Assembly (NCBI GenBank): GCA_030604735.1
Contig: JAUVVG010000012.1
Location: 1-64,000, forward strand
Reading direction: 5' to 3'
DNA length: 64,000 bases
Source: Azoarcus sp.
GTDB taxonomy: Bacteria; Pseudomonadota; Gammaproteobacteria; Burkholderiales; Rhodocyclaceae
A program made the translations under genes and the position numbers. The notes beneath the pieces were generated by a model. That model ran no database searches and was not told the origin of the DNA. It worked only from the letters and a program-made list of their open reading frames with translations. Positions 54,384 through 63,666 of this stretch are shown piece after piece. The stretch's first letter is position 1, and each line of letters opens with the position of its first letter.

Positions 54384-55390
54384 TTCCATGGCCTGTAATA
54401 CGCGCCCAGCGTGTGGCTGCGTCCTTCGGATACCTTGTCGAGTTCGGCCATCCAGGCGGGCTGCACGGTGAAATGGTCGGCATCGGCCAGGACGCGGTCG
54501 ATCGCGGCGCGCCACACCTTGGTCACCTGCGCGACATAGGCCGGGCTGCGCTGGCGACCCTCGATCTTGATCGCCCGCACGCCGGCACGGGCCAGATCCG
54601 GCAGCATTTCTATCGTGTTCAGGCTGGTTGGCTCTTCCAGCGCGTAATAGGTTTCGTCGTTGACCTCGAAGCGTCCCTTGCACAGGGTTGGGTAACCGGC
54701 CCGTTCGGCGTCACCGAAGCGGTCTATCAGGATGCCGTTGAGCCGGGTCTCCATGCCTTTCGGGGTCTGCTCCCAGCGCACATGCTTGCCCGGGGAGCAG
54801 GCGCCGTTGCAGTTGGGTGACTCACCGGTGGCGTAGGCCGACAGTGCGCAGCGCCCCTCCACCATCACGCACAGGCCGCCGAAGCCGAACACCTCGATCT
54901 CGACCGGGGTGTTGGCGATGACCTGCTCGACCTGGGCCAGCGCGAGCACCCGCGGCAACACCGCGCGCTGGATGCCGAAGCGCTCATGGTAGTAGTTGAT
55001 CGCCTCGTAACTGGTCGCCGATCCCTGCACCGACAGGTGCAGCCGAAGTTGTGGATGGGTTTTGGCCGCATAGGTCATCAGGCCGGGATCGGCGAGGATC
55101 ACCGCGTCGATGCCGAACTCGGCCGCACGGTCGATCGCCGCGGTCCAGTCGGCCCAGTTGTGGGCCTGGGGATAGGTGTTCAGCGCGAGCAACACCTTGC
55201 GCCGGCGGGCATGGGCGTAGTTCACGCCCTCGCGCATCGCCTTGGGGTCGAAGTTGAGGCCGGTGAAGTTGCGCGCGTTGGTCGCGTCCTTGAAGCCGAC
55301 ATAGATACAGTCGGCACCGTGATCCACCGCGGTCTTCAGCGCCGGCAGGCTGCCGGCGGGGCAGACGAGTTCTATCTTTTGCTGGGTCAT
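54380..55390 (-). CDS. ubiU: UbiU, O2-independent ubiquinone hydroxylation subunit (U32 family)
   Basis: 336 aa. Partner of UbiV in anaerobic ubiquinone hydroxylation. The cluster cysteines C174, C181, C198 and C237 have exactly the spacing of E. coli UbiU C169, C176, C193 and C232. The N-terminus MTQQKIELVCPAGSLPALK is typical. First gene of ubiU-ubiV-ubiT behind an FNR-type promoter. Confidence 0.95.
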   Translation of the reverse strand: MTQQKIELVCPAGSLPALKTAVDHGADCIYVGFKDATNARNFTGLNFDPKAMREGVNYAHARRRKVLLALNTYPQAHNWADWTAAIDRAAEFGIDAVILADPGLMTYAAKTHPQLRLHLSVQGSATSYEAINYYHERFGIQRAVLPRVLALAQVEQVIANTPVEIEVFGFGGLCVMVEGRCALSAYATGESPNCNGACSPGKHVRWEQTPKGMETRLNGILIDRFGDAERAGYPTLCKGRFEVNDETYYALEEPTSLNTIEMLPDLARAGVRAIKIEGRQRSPAYVAQVTKVWRAAIDRVLADADHFTVQPAWMAELDKVSEGRSHTLGAYYRPWK

Positions 55391-55393
55391 AGG

Positions 55394-55420
55394 CTTGCGG
55401 GGCTGTGAAAGCCCCGCAAG
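55394..55420 (-). other. Hairpin just before ubiU
   Basis: A perfect 11-bp stem (CTTGCGGGGCT / AGCCCCGCAAG, 5-base loop) ends three bases before the ubiU ATG. Its upstream arm overlaps the predicted -10 and start point. A transcript reading through from the PEP-CTERM gene would contain the full stem and might be terminated or poorly translated; one from the FNR promoter would not. Confidence 0.6.
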
Positions 55421-55460
55421 TCTAGTGTCGCGCCGCGACCCGCGCGTTGACCCGTGTCAA
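55419..55460 (-). promoter_or_regulatory. FNR-type class II promoter of ubiU-ubiV-ubiT
   Basis: TTGAC-CCGT-GTCAA (55447-55460) fits TTGAY-N4-RTCAA at all ten positions and is a perfect dyad. A -10 element TAGACT lies at 55424-55419 on the minus strand. With the start point about 7 bases after it, the box centre is at -41.5, the class II position. UbiUV genes are under FNR control in E. coli. Confidence 0.75.
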
Positions 55461-55499
55461 AGCTGGGCGGGTCCGGTGGTGATGGAGTTTGGTGAGGAT

Positions 55500-56111
55500 T
55501 CAGACCTTGCGGCGGCGAATCAGCACACCACCGAGCAAACCGAGGCTGAGCAGAGCGAGGGTGCCGGGTTCGGGTATTTGATTGACAGGGCCACCGGCGC
55601 CTGGGTTGGCCGGAGCGCCCGTTTCTGGTGGCTGCTCTTGCGCTTGGCGCAGTGAGGCATTTACGCTAAGTGTCGCCTGCGACAACGTCACCGTTCCCGG
55701 ATTCGGTCCGCGTGTAAGCGAGAAATTCAGTAGCCCCTCGGCGAAATTCAACGCTGCAGACGTTATCTCGATCACCGGAGGAGAGGCGGTGCCGAATGAT
55801 CCCACGGTACTTGTGAAGCTGGTTTGGCCAGCCAGGGAAACAGTGATCTGAGATGCGTTCGCGTTATTGATCTGGTTTTGATTTTGGCCCGAGACCGTAA
55901 ATACGAGGCTGAGAAAGGCCGAGTCGAGTGAGTGCAATGTTGAATCGTACCCGTATGCTGTCAGGTTGTAGCTCAATTGGACGCTTGTCCCGCCGATTGG
56001 CGCGCTGGGGTAAAGCACGATCGGATCGGTAAGGGTCGTAGGTATGGCATGAGCAAATCCAGCAAGGCCTACCAGAATCGTGCCCACCAAGATCTTCCGT
56101 GAGGTTTTCAC
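55500..56111 (-). CDS. PEP-CTERM sorting-domain protein
   Basis: 203 aa. The GTG at 56111 has GGAG eight bases upstream and begins directly at the signal peptide (KTSRKILVGTILVGLAGFAHA); an in-frame ATG seven codons earlier is less well placed. The middle is Ser/Thr/Asn-rich and secreted. The C-terminus has the PEP-CTERM tripartite signal: PEPGT, a hydrophobic helix (LALLSLGLLGGVLI) and RRRKV. An exosortase, not in this window, should process it. Usually linked to exopolysaccharide and floc formation. Confidence 0.92.
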   Translation of the reverse strand: MKTSRKILVGTILVGLAGFAHAIPTTLTDPIVLYPSAPIGGTSVQLSYNLTAYGYDSTLHSLDSAFLSLVFTVSGQNQNQINNANASQITVSLAGQTSFTSTVGSFGTASPPVIEITSAALNFAEGLLNFSLTRGPNPGTVTLSQATLSVNASLRQAQEQPPETGAPANPGAGGPVNQIPEPGTLALLSLGLLGGVLIRRRKV

Positions 56112-56198
56112 TTGTTTTTCTCCATTATCCAATTGCTTGTGAGGCCTGTTGCATTCAGCAACAATCGGCCGTTTCGAAACTGCGTTTGGCTTGCTATA

Positions 56199-56214
56199 AG
56201 CAGCTCTCGTGCCA
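56199..56214 (-). promoter_or_regulatory. Sigma-54 (RpoN) promoter of the PEP-CTERM gene
   Basis: On the minus strand: TGGCAC-GAGAG-CTGCT. GG and GC are separated by exactly ten bases, and 10 of 11 consensus bases (TGGCAC-N5-TTGCW) match. The start point would be about 56188, giving a leader of about 77 bases. Sigma-54 control by a PrsR-type activator is expected for PEP-CTERM genes. Confidence 0.7.
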
Positions 56215-56396
56215 ATGAATAAATATTCAATTTTATCAGTGCATTAGTTTCGATTTTTAGCTGGAAATCCAAGCGCGAACGCACAAGCGTAATATTTACT
56301 GACATTCTTGCAACGACTGATGCATCGACGCGACAAGTGCGTGCCAGAGTTGTGTCCAACACGCAACCAAGCTTGTCCTGCGAAAGCGCATCTAGA

Positions 56397-56452
56397 TGCG
56401 ACAAAAATCACGCTCGACGAAAGATTTATCGACGAGTGTGACTTTTGTCACG
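56397..56452. promoter_or_regulatory. Inverted repeat with two operator-like dyads, possible enhancer
   Basis: Arms 56397-56416 and 56433-56452 pair over about 17 of 20 positions. Within them are GCGAC-AAAAA-TCAC and the perfect GTGAC-TTTT-GTCAC (56438-56451), 40 bp centre to centre. They lie roughly 210-265 bp upstream of the predicted sigma-54 start point. A 7-bp stem at 56477-56508 (CCGACTG / CAGTCGG, 18-base loop) may belong to the symporter 3' end. The rest of 56112-56582 is AT-richer and has no gene that I support. Confidence 0.5.
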
Positions 56453-56582
56453 CCGCGCTAAAGCGATTCATCTGTCCCGACTGTAAAAAAATCCGACACT
56501 TCAGTCGGTCTCTGTATGCAGAAAGTCAGAAGGCCCCAGCGGCGCGCGGTCGACCGGGGCGTTCATTGTTTGCGCTGCCGCG

Positions 56583-58043
56583 TCAGTGCGTGACGTGGTG
56601 TGTACCGCTGGCGGCGCGGCCGTGGCCGGCCTGGGGGCGGTGGTGGGGCTTGGCGCCGACATAGCCGCCGATCACCATGCCGATGGCGCTGACCACGAGG
56701 CCGTAGAGCTGCGGTTCGATGTCGCCTTCCGGGATGAACAGTTCGAACATCAGCCAGGTGCCGATGCCGAGCACGATCGCCAGCGTCGCGCCGAGGTTGT
56801 TGGCGCGTTTCCAGAACAGGCCGGCGGCCAGCGGGACGAAGGCGCCGGCCAGGGTGACCCGGTAGGCGCTCTCGACCATGTGGTGGATGGTCGCGTCGGT
56901 CGAGACCGCATAGACCGCGACGATGATCGTGAACGCGACCACGGCGGCGCGGGTGCTGAACAGCAGCTGGCGGTCGTTCATGTCGGTCCAGTAGCCGCGC
57001 AGGATGTTCTCCGAAAAGGTGACCGACGGGGCGAGCAGTGTGCCCGAAGCGGTACTCATGATCACCGAGATCAGCGCGCCGAAGAAGATCACCTGTGCGG
57101 CGAAGGGCATGTAGCCGATGATCAGGTTGGGCAGGACCAACTGCGAGTCCTCGTCCATGAAGCGCTCGACCATGGACGGGTCGATCAGCGTTGCCGAATA
57201 GGCGAGGAACAACGGCACCGCGGCGAAGAAAAAGTAGGAGACGCCGCCAAGTGTCGTCCCCCACACCGCGACCTTCTCGTTCTTGGACGAGTTGACCCGC
57301 TGGAACACGTCCTGTTGCGGGATGGAGCCGAGCGCCATGGTCAGCAGCGCCGCGATCCAGGCCAGCATGTCGAGGCGGTCGAAGGTCGGTAGCCACTCCA
57401 GCTTGCCGTCGGCGGAGGCCTTGGAGATCACCGTGGTGAAGCCGCCGGCCATGTCGCCGGCCAGCCAGGTCACGTACATCAGACCGAGCACGATCACGAT
57501 CATCTGCACGAAGGTGGTCATCGCGACCGACCACATGCCACCGAACAAGGTATAGACCAACACCACCGCGGCACCGATGAACACGCCCTGGTTCATCGAG
57601 ATCGCGCCGTCGGACAGCACGTTGAACACCAGTCCGAGCGCGGTCATCTGGGCGCCGACCCAGCCGAGATAGGACACGATGATCGCCAACGACAGGGCGA
57701 CCTCGGTGTTGCGGTTGTAGCGCACCCGGAAGAAGTCGCCCAATGTGAGCAGGTTCATCCGGTACAGCGGGCGGGCGAACACCAGGCCGAACAGCACCAG
57801 GCAGATCGAGGCGCCGAGCGGGTCCGAGATCAGCCCGCGGAAACCCTCGTCGATGAAGGTCGCCGAGATGCCGAGCACCGTTTCGGCGCCAAACCAGGTG
57901 GCGAACACCATCGCGAGCACGATGATGAAGGGCAGGTTGCGGCCGGCGACAATGTAGTCGCGGGCATTGTGGACCCGGGTCGCGGCGTACAGGCCGATGC
58001 CGACCGACACGACAATGTAGGCAATCACTAGCCAGAGGAGCAT
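56583..58043 (-). CDS. Sodium/solute symporter (SSS family)
   Basis: 486 aa, about thirteen membrane helices, beginning MLLWLVIAYIVVSVGIGLYA. The SSS landmarks ATWFGAETVLGISATF, GSIPQQDVFQR and GALISVIMSTASGTLLAPSV are clear. It brings in a solute with sodium; the substrate class (carboxylate, proline-like or other) cannot be read. The C-terminus is a His-rich cytoplasmic tail. Confidence 0.9.
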   Translation of the reverse strand: MLLWLVIAYIVVSVGIGLYAATRVHNARDYIVAGRNLPFIIVLAMVFATWFGAETVLGISATFIDEGFRGLISDPLGASICLVLFGLVFARPLYRMNLLTLGDFFRVRYNRNTEVALSLAIIVSYLGWVGAQMTALGLVFNVLSDGAISMNQGVFIGAAVVLVYTLFGGMWSVAMTTFVQMIVIVLGLMYVTWLAGDMAGGFTTVISKASADGKLEWLPTFDRLDMLAWIAALLTMALGSIPQQDVFQRVNSSKNEKVAVWGTTLGGVSYFFFAAVPLFLAYSATLIDPSMVERFMDEDSQLVLPNLIIGYMPFAAQVIFFGALISVIMSTASGTLLAPSVTFSENILRGYWTDMNDRQLLFSTRAAVVAFTIIVAVYAVSTDATIHHMVESAYRVTLAGAFVPLAAGLFWKRANNLGATLAIVLGIGTWLMFELFIPEGDIEPQLYGLVVSAIGMVIGGYVGAKPHHRPQAGHGRAASGTHHVTH

Positions 58044-58203
58044 GAGCGGATCTTCCGGTTGAAGTGGCAGGGCGGAGAGTTGTGTGCAAACGGCCGAAGT
58101 TTAGCAACGAATGCCGCCCGCGGGGGAGCGGATTTTCCCTTGCTGCGCAAGGCGTTCAGCGTTTTTGATGCGGCGCACCATGGAGGTGCGTCTAACGCGG
58201 CCG

Positions 58204-59784
58204 TCAGGTCAGGAAGCGGTAGATTTCCAATCCGACCAGCGCGACCAGCAATACACCGATGAAAGTGAGCAGGCGGTTGTGCTTGCGCTGGCCGGCTTCG
58301 AGCCGCGCCATCTCCTCACGGTGGAGGCGCTGCTGGCGCTCCGGTTCGGTCAAGGCCTTGTGGACCAGGCGGGGCAATTGCGGCAAGGTCGCTGCCCAGG
58401 TCGGTGCCTCGTCCTTGACCCCCTGAACCAGCGCCCGCCAGCCCATCTGCTCGTTCATCCAGCGCTCGAGAAAGGGCTTGGCGGTCTTCCACAGGTCGAG
58501 CTCGGGGTCGAGCTGTCGGCCCAGGCCCTCGATGTTGAGCAGGGTCTTTTGCAGCAGCACCAGCTGGGGCTGGACTTCCATCTCGAAGCGGCGCGCGGTC
58601 TGGAACAGGCGCAGCAGGGTCTTGCCGAACGAGATGTCCTTGAGCGGCTTGTCGAAGATCGGCTCGCACACGGTCCGGATCGCGGCCTCGAACTCGTCCA
58701 CCCGGGTCTTGGCCGGTACCCAGCCGGCCTCGATATGGGCCAGCGCGACCCGTCGGTAATCGCGCTTGAAAAAGGCCAGGAAATTCTGTGCCAGGTAGTT
58801 CTTGTCCTCTTCGTTGAGGGTGCCCATGATGCCGAAATCGAGCGCGATGTAACGCCCGTCGCGATGCACGAAGATGTTGCCCGGGTGCATGTCGGCATGG
58901 AAAAACCCGTCACGAAAGACCTGGGTGAAGAAGATCTCGACCCCGGCGCGCGACAGCGCCGACAAGTCGGTGCCCTGGGCCTTGAGCGCCTCGATCTGTG
59001 AAATCGGGATACCGTGCATCCGTTCCATCACCATCACCGACTTGCCGCACCAGTCCCAATACACCTCGGGTACCACCAGCAGCTCGGAGTCGCTGAAGTT
59101 GCGCCGCAGCTGGGAGCAGTTCGATGCCTCGCGCATCAGGTCGAGCTCGTCGTTCAGATACTTTGTGAACTCGGCGACGACTTCGCGCGGTTTCAGCCGC
59201 CGGCCTTCGACCCAGACCTTTTCGAGCAGGATGGCCGCGGTTTCCATCAAGGCCAGGTCGTGCGCGATGATTCTCTCGATACCGGGGCGCAAGACCTTGA
59301 CCGCCACATCGGTGCCATCGGGTAGTTCGGCAAAATGGACTTGTGCCACCGAGGCGGACGCGATCGGGGTGCGGTCGAAATTGCGGAAAACCTCGTCGAT
59401 CGGTTTCTCGTAGAAACCTTCGAGATACTTCAGCGCGAGCTCGATCGGGAACGGCGGCACCCGGTCCTGCAGCAGCGCGAGTTCGTCGGCGATGTCTGGC
59501 GGCAGCAGGTCGCGCCGGGTGGACAGCATCTGTCCGAACTTGACGAAGATCGGCCCCAGCGATTCGAGCGCGCGCCGCAAGCGTACCGCCCGGCTCTCGC
59601 GGAAACGCCGCCAGAAGAACACGATCTGCCACAGTTTGAGCAGACGGCCGCTGGCATCGGCGTTGAGCACCATCTGGTCGAGCCCGAAGCGCAGGCCTAC
59701 GGTGATGATCTTGGCAAGACGAAACAGGCGCACGGCAGCGGTCGGAGGGCGGCAAAGGAGCGACTTTAGCCGGAAAGCGCGCAC
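58204..59784 (-). CDS. ubiB: UbiB, ABC1/AarF-family kinase-like protein for ubiquinone synthesis
   Basis: 526 aa. Kinase-like ATPase needed for ubiquinone production. The family KxGQ motif is at 82-85 in [11 protein letters not shown]; then come [28 protein letters not shown] and ALDFGIMG. One C-terminal membrane helix (about 507-524). The GTG start at 59784 has no clear ribosome-binding site; a GTG at 59733 would remove an N-terminal stretch that partly repeats the next one (RAFRL / RLFRL). Confidence 0.92.
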   Translation of the reverse strand: MRAFRLKSLLCRPPTAAVRLFRLAKIITVGLRFGLDQMVLNADASGRLLKLWQIVFFWRRFRESRAVRLRRALESLGPIFVKFGQMLSTRRDLLPPDIADELALLQDRVPPFPIELALKYLEGFYEKPIDEVFRNFDRTPIASASVAQVHFAELPDGTDVAVKVLRPGIERIIAHDLALMETAAILLEKVWVEGRRLKPREVVAEFTKYLNDELDLMREASNCSQLRRNFSDSELLVVPEVYWDWCGKSVMVMERMHGIPISQIEALKAQGTDLSALSRAGVEIFFTQVFRDGFFHADMHPGNIFVHRDGRYIALDFGIMGTLNEEDKNYLAQNFLAFFKRDYRRVALAHIEAGWVPAKTRVDEFEAAIRTVCEPIFDKPLKDISFGKTLLRLFQTARRFEMEVQPQLVLLQKTLLNIEGLGRQLDPELDLWKTAKPFLERWMNEQMGWRALVQGVKDEAPTWAATLPQLPRLVHKALTEPERQQRLHREEMARLEAGQRKHNRLLTFIGVLLVALVGLEIYRFLT

Positions 59785-59857
59785 TGAGGAAGCTCGCTCG
59801 GTCGTGGTGCTTACGAGTCGTGACGAATGCCTTTCGGGTGGGAGGGACCGAATCCGT

Positions 59858-59863
59858 TATAAT
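59858..59863 (+). promoter_or_regulatory. -10 element of the argS promoter
   Basis: A perfect TATAAT lies 28 bp before the argS ATG. I see no matching -35 at 16-18 bp, so the promoter may be weak or helped by a factor. Confidence 0.5.
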
Positions 59864-59890
59864 TCAGCCCTTTTCGAAAGACCGAGTGCC

Positions 59891-61654
59891 ATGAGCGCCG
59901 AACCCAAGACCCTGATCGCAGACTTGCTGCGTACTGCATTGAAGAGCGTGGCCCCCGACCATGCCGACACCCCGATTCATCTCGAGCGCCCGAAACAGGC
60001 CGGGCATGGCGACTTCGCCTCCAACCTGGCGATGCAACTGGCCAAGCCGATGCGGCGCAACCCGCGCGAGTTGGCCGGACTGTTGATGAACGAGCTGCCG
60101 GCCTCGACTATGATCGCGAAAGTCGAAGTGGCCGGTGCCGGGTTCATCAACTTCACCCTCGCGACCGGGGCCAAGACCGCGGTCGTGCGCGAGGTGCTGG
60201 CGGGCGGCGCCGACTTCGGGCGGGGGGTGGCCAAGAACGTCAAGGTCCAGATCGAATTCGTCTCGGCCAACCCGACCGGCCCGCTGCATGTCGGTCATGG
60301 CCGCGGCGCGGCCTATGGCGCGTCGCTCGCGTCGGTGTTCGACTTCGCTGGCTACACCGTGGCGCGCGAGTACTACATCAATGACGCCGGCCGGCAGATG
60401 GACATCCTGGCGCTGTCGACCTGGCTGCGTTACCTGGCTTTCTTCGGCATCGAGGTGCCGTTTCCGCCCAACGGCTACCAGGGCGATTACGTGATCGACA
60501 TGGCGCGCGAGATGCGCGATGCGCACCAGGATCGTTTTGCCCGGGTCTCCGCGGCACAGCTGCTGGCCGATACCCCGGGCCTGCCGCCGGCCGATCGCAA
60601 GGATGACGAGGCCAAGGCGATCCGCGAAGCGCATCTCGACACCCTGATCGAGAACGCCAAACGTCTGCTCGGCGAGGATTACGCCTGGGTGCATGGCTTC
60701 GCGCTCAACGAGCAACTGGGCGATTGCCGTGAAGACCTCGAGGAGTTCGGCGTCCGCTTCGACAAGTGGTTCTCCGAGAAAAGCCTGTTCGACACCGGCC
60801 TGGTGGAGCGTGCCGTGGCCGAGCTCGAGTCGCGCGGCCATATCTACCTGCAGGATGGCGCGAAGTGGTTCCGCTCCAGTGCCTTCGGCGACGAGAAGGA
60901 CAGAGTGGTCCAGCGAGAGAACGGGTTGTACACCTATTTTGCCTCCGATATCGCCTACCACCTGAACAAGTACGAGCGGGGCTTCGACCGCATCATCGAC
61001 GTCTGGGGGGCCGACCATCACGGCTACATCCCGCGGGTGAAGGGCGCGGTGCAGGCGCTGGGCCTGCCGCCCGAGCGGCTGGAGGTGGCACTGGTGCAGT
61101 TCGCGGTGCTGTACCGAAACGGACAGAAGGCTTCGATGTCTACCCGTTCGGGAGACTTTGTGACCCTGCGTGACCTGCGCAAGGAAGTCGGCAACGATGC
61201 CTGTCGCTTCTTCTATGTGCTGCGCAAGAGCGACCAGCATCTCGATTTCGACCTGGACCTCGCCAAGAGCCGCAGCAACGAGAATCCGGTTTTCTACGTG
61301 CAGTATGCGCATGCCCGGGTCTGCTCGGTGATGCAGCAGTGGGGGGGCGACAGCGCCGATCTGCTCGAGGCCGATCCGACCCGGTTGGCGAGCGAGCGCG
61401 AGCTGGCCCTTTGCGCCTTGCTCGGTGCCTTTCCTGAGGCGGTTCAGAATGCTGCGGCCGATCATGCGCCGCACCAGATCGCGTTCTTCCTGAAGGACCT
61501 CGCCGCCGAGTTCCATGCCTGGTACAACGCCGAGCGCATGCTGGTCGAGGACGAGGCGCTCAGGCTCGCCCGCCTGGCCCTGGCCGACGCGGTCCGTACC
61601 GTGCTGGCTTCCGGCTTGAACATGCTGGGTGTGTCCGCGCCGCAAGAGATGTGA
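59891..61654 (+). CDS. argS: Arginyl-tRNA synthetase
   Basis: 587 aa class I synthetase. N-terminal ArgRS domain, HIGH-type motif HVGH (133-136) in ANPTGPLHVGHGRGA, the degenerate KMSKS-type loop in QKASMSTRSGDFVTL and the C-terminal DALR anticodon-binding domain. It charges tRNA(Arg). First of argS-SPOR-dsbA. Confidence 0.98.
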   Translation: MSAEPKTLIADLLRTALKSVAPDHADTPIHLERPKQAGHGDFASNLAMQLAKPMRRNPRELAGLLMNELPASTMIAKVEVAGAGFINFTLATGAKTAVVREVLAGGADFGRGVAKNVKVQIEFVSANPTGPLHVGHGRGAAYGASLASVFDFAGYTVAREYYINDAGRQMDILALSTWLRYLAFFGIEVPFPPNGYQGDYVIDMAREMRDAHQDRFARVSAAQLLADTPGLPPADRKDDEAKAIREAHLDTLIENAKRLLGEDYAWVHGFALNEQLGDCREDLEEFGVRFDKWFSEKSLFDTGLVERAVAELESRGHIYLQDGAKWFRSSAFGDEKDRVVQRENGLYTYFASDIAYHLNKYERGFDRIIDVWGADHHGYIPRVKGAVQALGLPPERLEVALVQFAVLYRNGQKASMSTRSGDFVTLRDLRKEVGNDACRFFYVLRKSDQHLDFDLDLAKSRSNENPVFYVQYAHARVCSVMQQWGGDSADLLEADPTRLASERELALCALLGAFPEAVQNAAADHAPHQIAFFLKDLAAEFHAWYNAERMLVEDEALRLARLALADAVRTVLASGLNMLGVSAPQEM

Positions 61655-61670
61655 AGATTGGAGAAGTGTT

Positions 61671-62246
61671 GTGAGTCGTGATCAGAAGCCCCGCAGCAAG
61701 ACGGCCCGCAAGCCCGCCAAAAGTGGGGGTGGCGTCATCGTCGGCATCTTTATCGGGCTCGTACTCGGCGCGTTGCTGGCGGCCGGCACGGCCTGGTATC
61801 TGACCCAGGCCTCGCCGTTCCAGCCGCCTCCGAATACGCCGGCTGCGATCCTGTCGGGTGACCAGCCGCCGATTTCCTTGCCTGGCAAGCCGGGTGACCG
61901 GCCGGTGGTCAGGCAGGATTTCGAGTTCTACCGGATCCTGCCGCAAGGCAATGACGGCGCCCAGACCGCGCCGGTGGCACCGCAACCCCAGCCCGAGCCT
62001 GCGCGTGCCGAGCGGCTCTACCTCCAGGTCGGCGCGTTCGAGGATCCTTCCGAGGCGGACAACATGAAGGCCTTGCTCGCACTCAATGGCATCTCCGCGA
62101 ATGCGCAACGTACCCAGCTGGCCGACGGGCGCATCGTCCATCGGGTGCGGATTGGACCGTTCAACAATCCCGAGGAAATGAATCCGATTCGCTCGCGACT
62201 GGCCTCGGCGGGGCTGACCGCGTCGGTGGTGCGGGTCAACCCCTGA
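61671..62246 (+). CDS. SPOR-domain membrane protein
   Basis: 191 aa, GTG start with GGAGA six bases upstream. Short basic cytoplasmic N-terminus, one membrane helix (about 22-45), a Pro-rich periplasmic linker and a C-terminal SPOR domain (about 112-190, YLQVGAFEDPSEADNMKALL; VRIGPFNNPEEM). SPOR domains bind denuded peptidoglycan at the division septum. It follows argS by 16 bp. Confidence 0.92.
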   Translation: MSRDQKPRSKTARKPAKSGGGVIVGIFIGLVLGALLAAGTAWYLTQASPFQPPPNTPAAILSGDQPPISLPGKPGDRPVVRQDFEFYRILPQGNDGAQTAPVAPQPQPEPARAERLYLQVGAFEDPSEADNMKALLALNGISANAQRTQLADGRIVHRVRIGPFNNPEEMNPIRSRLASAGLTASVVRVNP

Positions 62247-62320
62247 AACAGTTTCGCCTGGAACGGATCGCGGCACGCCGCGTCTGACCGGGTACCTGAA
62301 TCTCAATCCTGGAGACCTAG

Positions 62321-62953
62321 ATGAATCGTCGTTTGATCCTGAAGCAGTTCGGCGCGCTGGCGCTGCTGTCGGCCACCACACCGGCGGTGTTCGCCCAGCA
62401 GGGCGAGATGTTCCGCACCCTGCCGAATCGGGTGCCGTCCGAGACCCCGGGCAAGGTGGAGGTGATCGAGTTCTTCCATTATGGCTGCCCCCACTGCCGC
62501 GATTTCTATCCGCTCAAGACCCATTGGGCCAAGCAGTTGCCGGACGATGTGGCCTTCCGCTCGGTGCCGGCGATCTGGGGTAACGAGCAGCTTCGTGGTC
62601 TGGCGCGGCTCTACTATGCCGCCGAGCGCAGCGGCACGCTGGAGACCGTCGCCGAAGGCATCTTCAAGGCGGTGCAGGACGATCGCCTGCCGATCTACAC
62701 CGAGGCCGGTGTACGCGACTGGATTACCGGTTTCGATGTCGACGCCAAGGCCTTCATGGACACCTACCAGTCCTTTGCGCTGCAGGCGATGGTCCAGCGT
62801 GCCGATCAGGTGGCCCGGACCTACCGCATCCAGGGCGTGCCGACGATGGCGGTCGGAGGCTACTACATCACTTCGGCTTCGTTGACCGGCAGCCATCAGC
62901 GCACCCTCGATGTCGTCGACGAGCTGATCGTGAAGGCCCGCGCCGAACTCTGA
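62321..62953 (+). CDS. dsbA: DsbA, periplasmic thiol:disulfide oxidoreductase
   Basis: 210 aa with a signal peptide ending near residue 25 (AVFAQ). Active site CPHC (C56-C59) in FFHYGCPHCRDFYPL and the cis-proline loop GVPTMAVGG. It introduces disulfides into exported proteins and is recycled by DsbB. Confidence 0.96.
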   Translation: MNRRLILKQFGALALLSATTPAVFAQQGEMFRTLPNRVPSETPGKVEVIEFFHYGCPHCRDFYPLKTHWAKQLPDDVAFRSVPAIWGNEQLRGLARLYYAAERSGTLETVAEGIFKAVQDDRLPIYTEAGVRDWITGFDVDAKAFMDTYQSFALQAMVQRADQVARTYRIQGVPTMAVGGYYITSASLTGSHQRTLDVVDELIVKARAEL

Positions 62954-62983
62954 CGCAGCTGTTTTCCGGGGGAAAAGGGGACT

Positions 62984-63400
62984 ATGGCCGAAGATGCCCT
63001 CATCGAGACTGCCGAACGCAGAAGTCGGCAACGTTTCGTCGCCAAGTGGCGCGGCGACTATTGTTTCTGGGCGTTGATCGATGGCGAGCGCAAGCCACTG
63101 GTCGATCTGTCGTTGGAGGGGTTCGCGGTGCCGGCCGGTTCGCCGCCGCGCAGCGACGAGTGCATAGCCTTCGTGTTGCAGCGGGCCAATGTGCCGGACG
63201 AGATCCGTGGCCAGGCCCGGGTCGTGAACTATCTGAGTGCGCCCGACGGTGGCCAGGTCGGTTGTGTGTTCGAACACCTCGACGGTGACGGACAGGCCCG
63301 GCTCGAGGACTGGCTGACCGCGCATGTGCTGATGAACGCGACCGTACCGATCTCGGAGAAGGAGGCGGCGCTGATCGTCTCGGGCCCGTCGCTGATCTGA
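62984..63400 (+). CDS. PilZ-domain protein
   Basis: 138 aa, almost only a PilZ domain. The c-di-GMP-binding elements are R13-x3-R17 (RRSRQR) and D41-L-S-L-E-G46 (DLSLEG). It should respond to c-di-GMP and act on a partner that I cannot identify. It is followed by a strong terminator. Confidence 0.85.
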   Translation: MAEDALIETAERRSRQRFVAKWRGDYCFWALIDGERKPLVDLSLEGFAVPAGSPPRSDECIAFVLQRANVPDEIRGQARVVNYLSAPDGGQVGCVFEHLDGDGQARLEDWLTAHVLMNATVPISEKEAALIVSGPSLI

Positions 63401-63438
63401 CCGCTGCTCTGGCGTTCGCGCGCCACGAACGAATACGA

Positions 63439-63466
63439 CGGGGGCTGCGGCCCCCGACTGTTTTTG
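63439..63466 (+). terminator. Rho-independent terminator after the PilZ gene
   Basis: A 7-bp stem CGGGGGC-TGCG-GCCCCCG (63439-63456) is followed by ACTGTTTTTG, a five-T run. It ends the argS-dsbA-PilZ transcription unit. Confidence 0.85.
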
Positions 63467-63666
63467 TGGCCACCCCGGCCGGCTGCCGCCATTGCGGCTT
63501 GGCGTTCTTCCGTTCTTGTCATGGGCATGGTTAGGGAAAACGTGCCTATCGCCGATGCTGGCAAAACCCTATGGTAAACCCTGAGTAGGCGCGAGCTCCC
63601 CTACCTGCGGGGAACAAGAAGAATGCGCTTCGTGCCGCTTTCAAACCATTGGAATGGGAGACGGAT

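Noticed and set aside
56308-56664. A + strand frame of 118 codons with CDFC and CPDC pairs, like a zinc ribbon
   Set aside because: It overlaps the 3' end of the symporter in antisense, lacks a ribosome-binding site and covers the inverted repeat region. The Cys pairs probably come from the GTGAC/GTCAC dyads.
58174-58190. A 6-bp stem downstream of ubiB
   Set aside because: The T-run lies on the wrong side for ubiB, so it does not work as its terminator.
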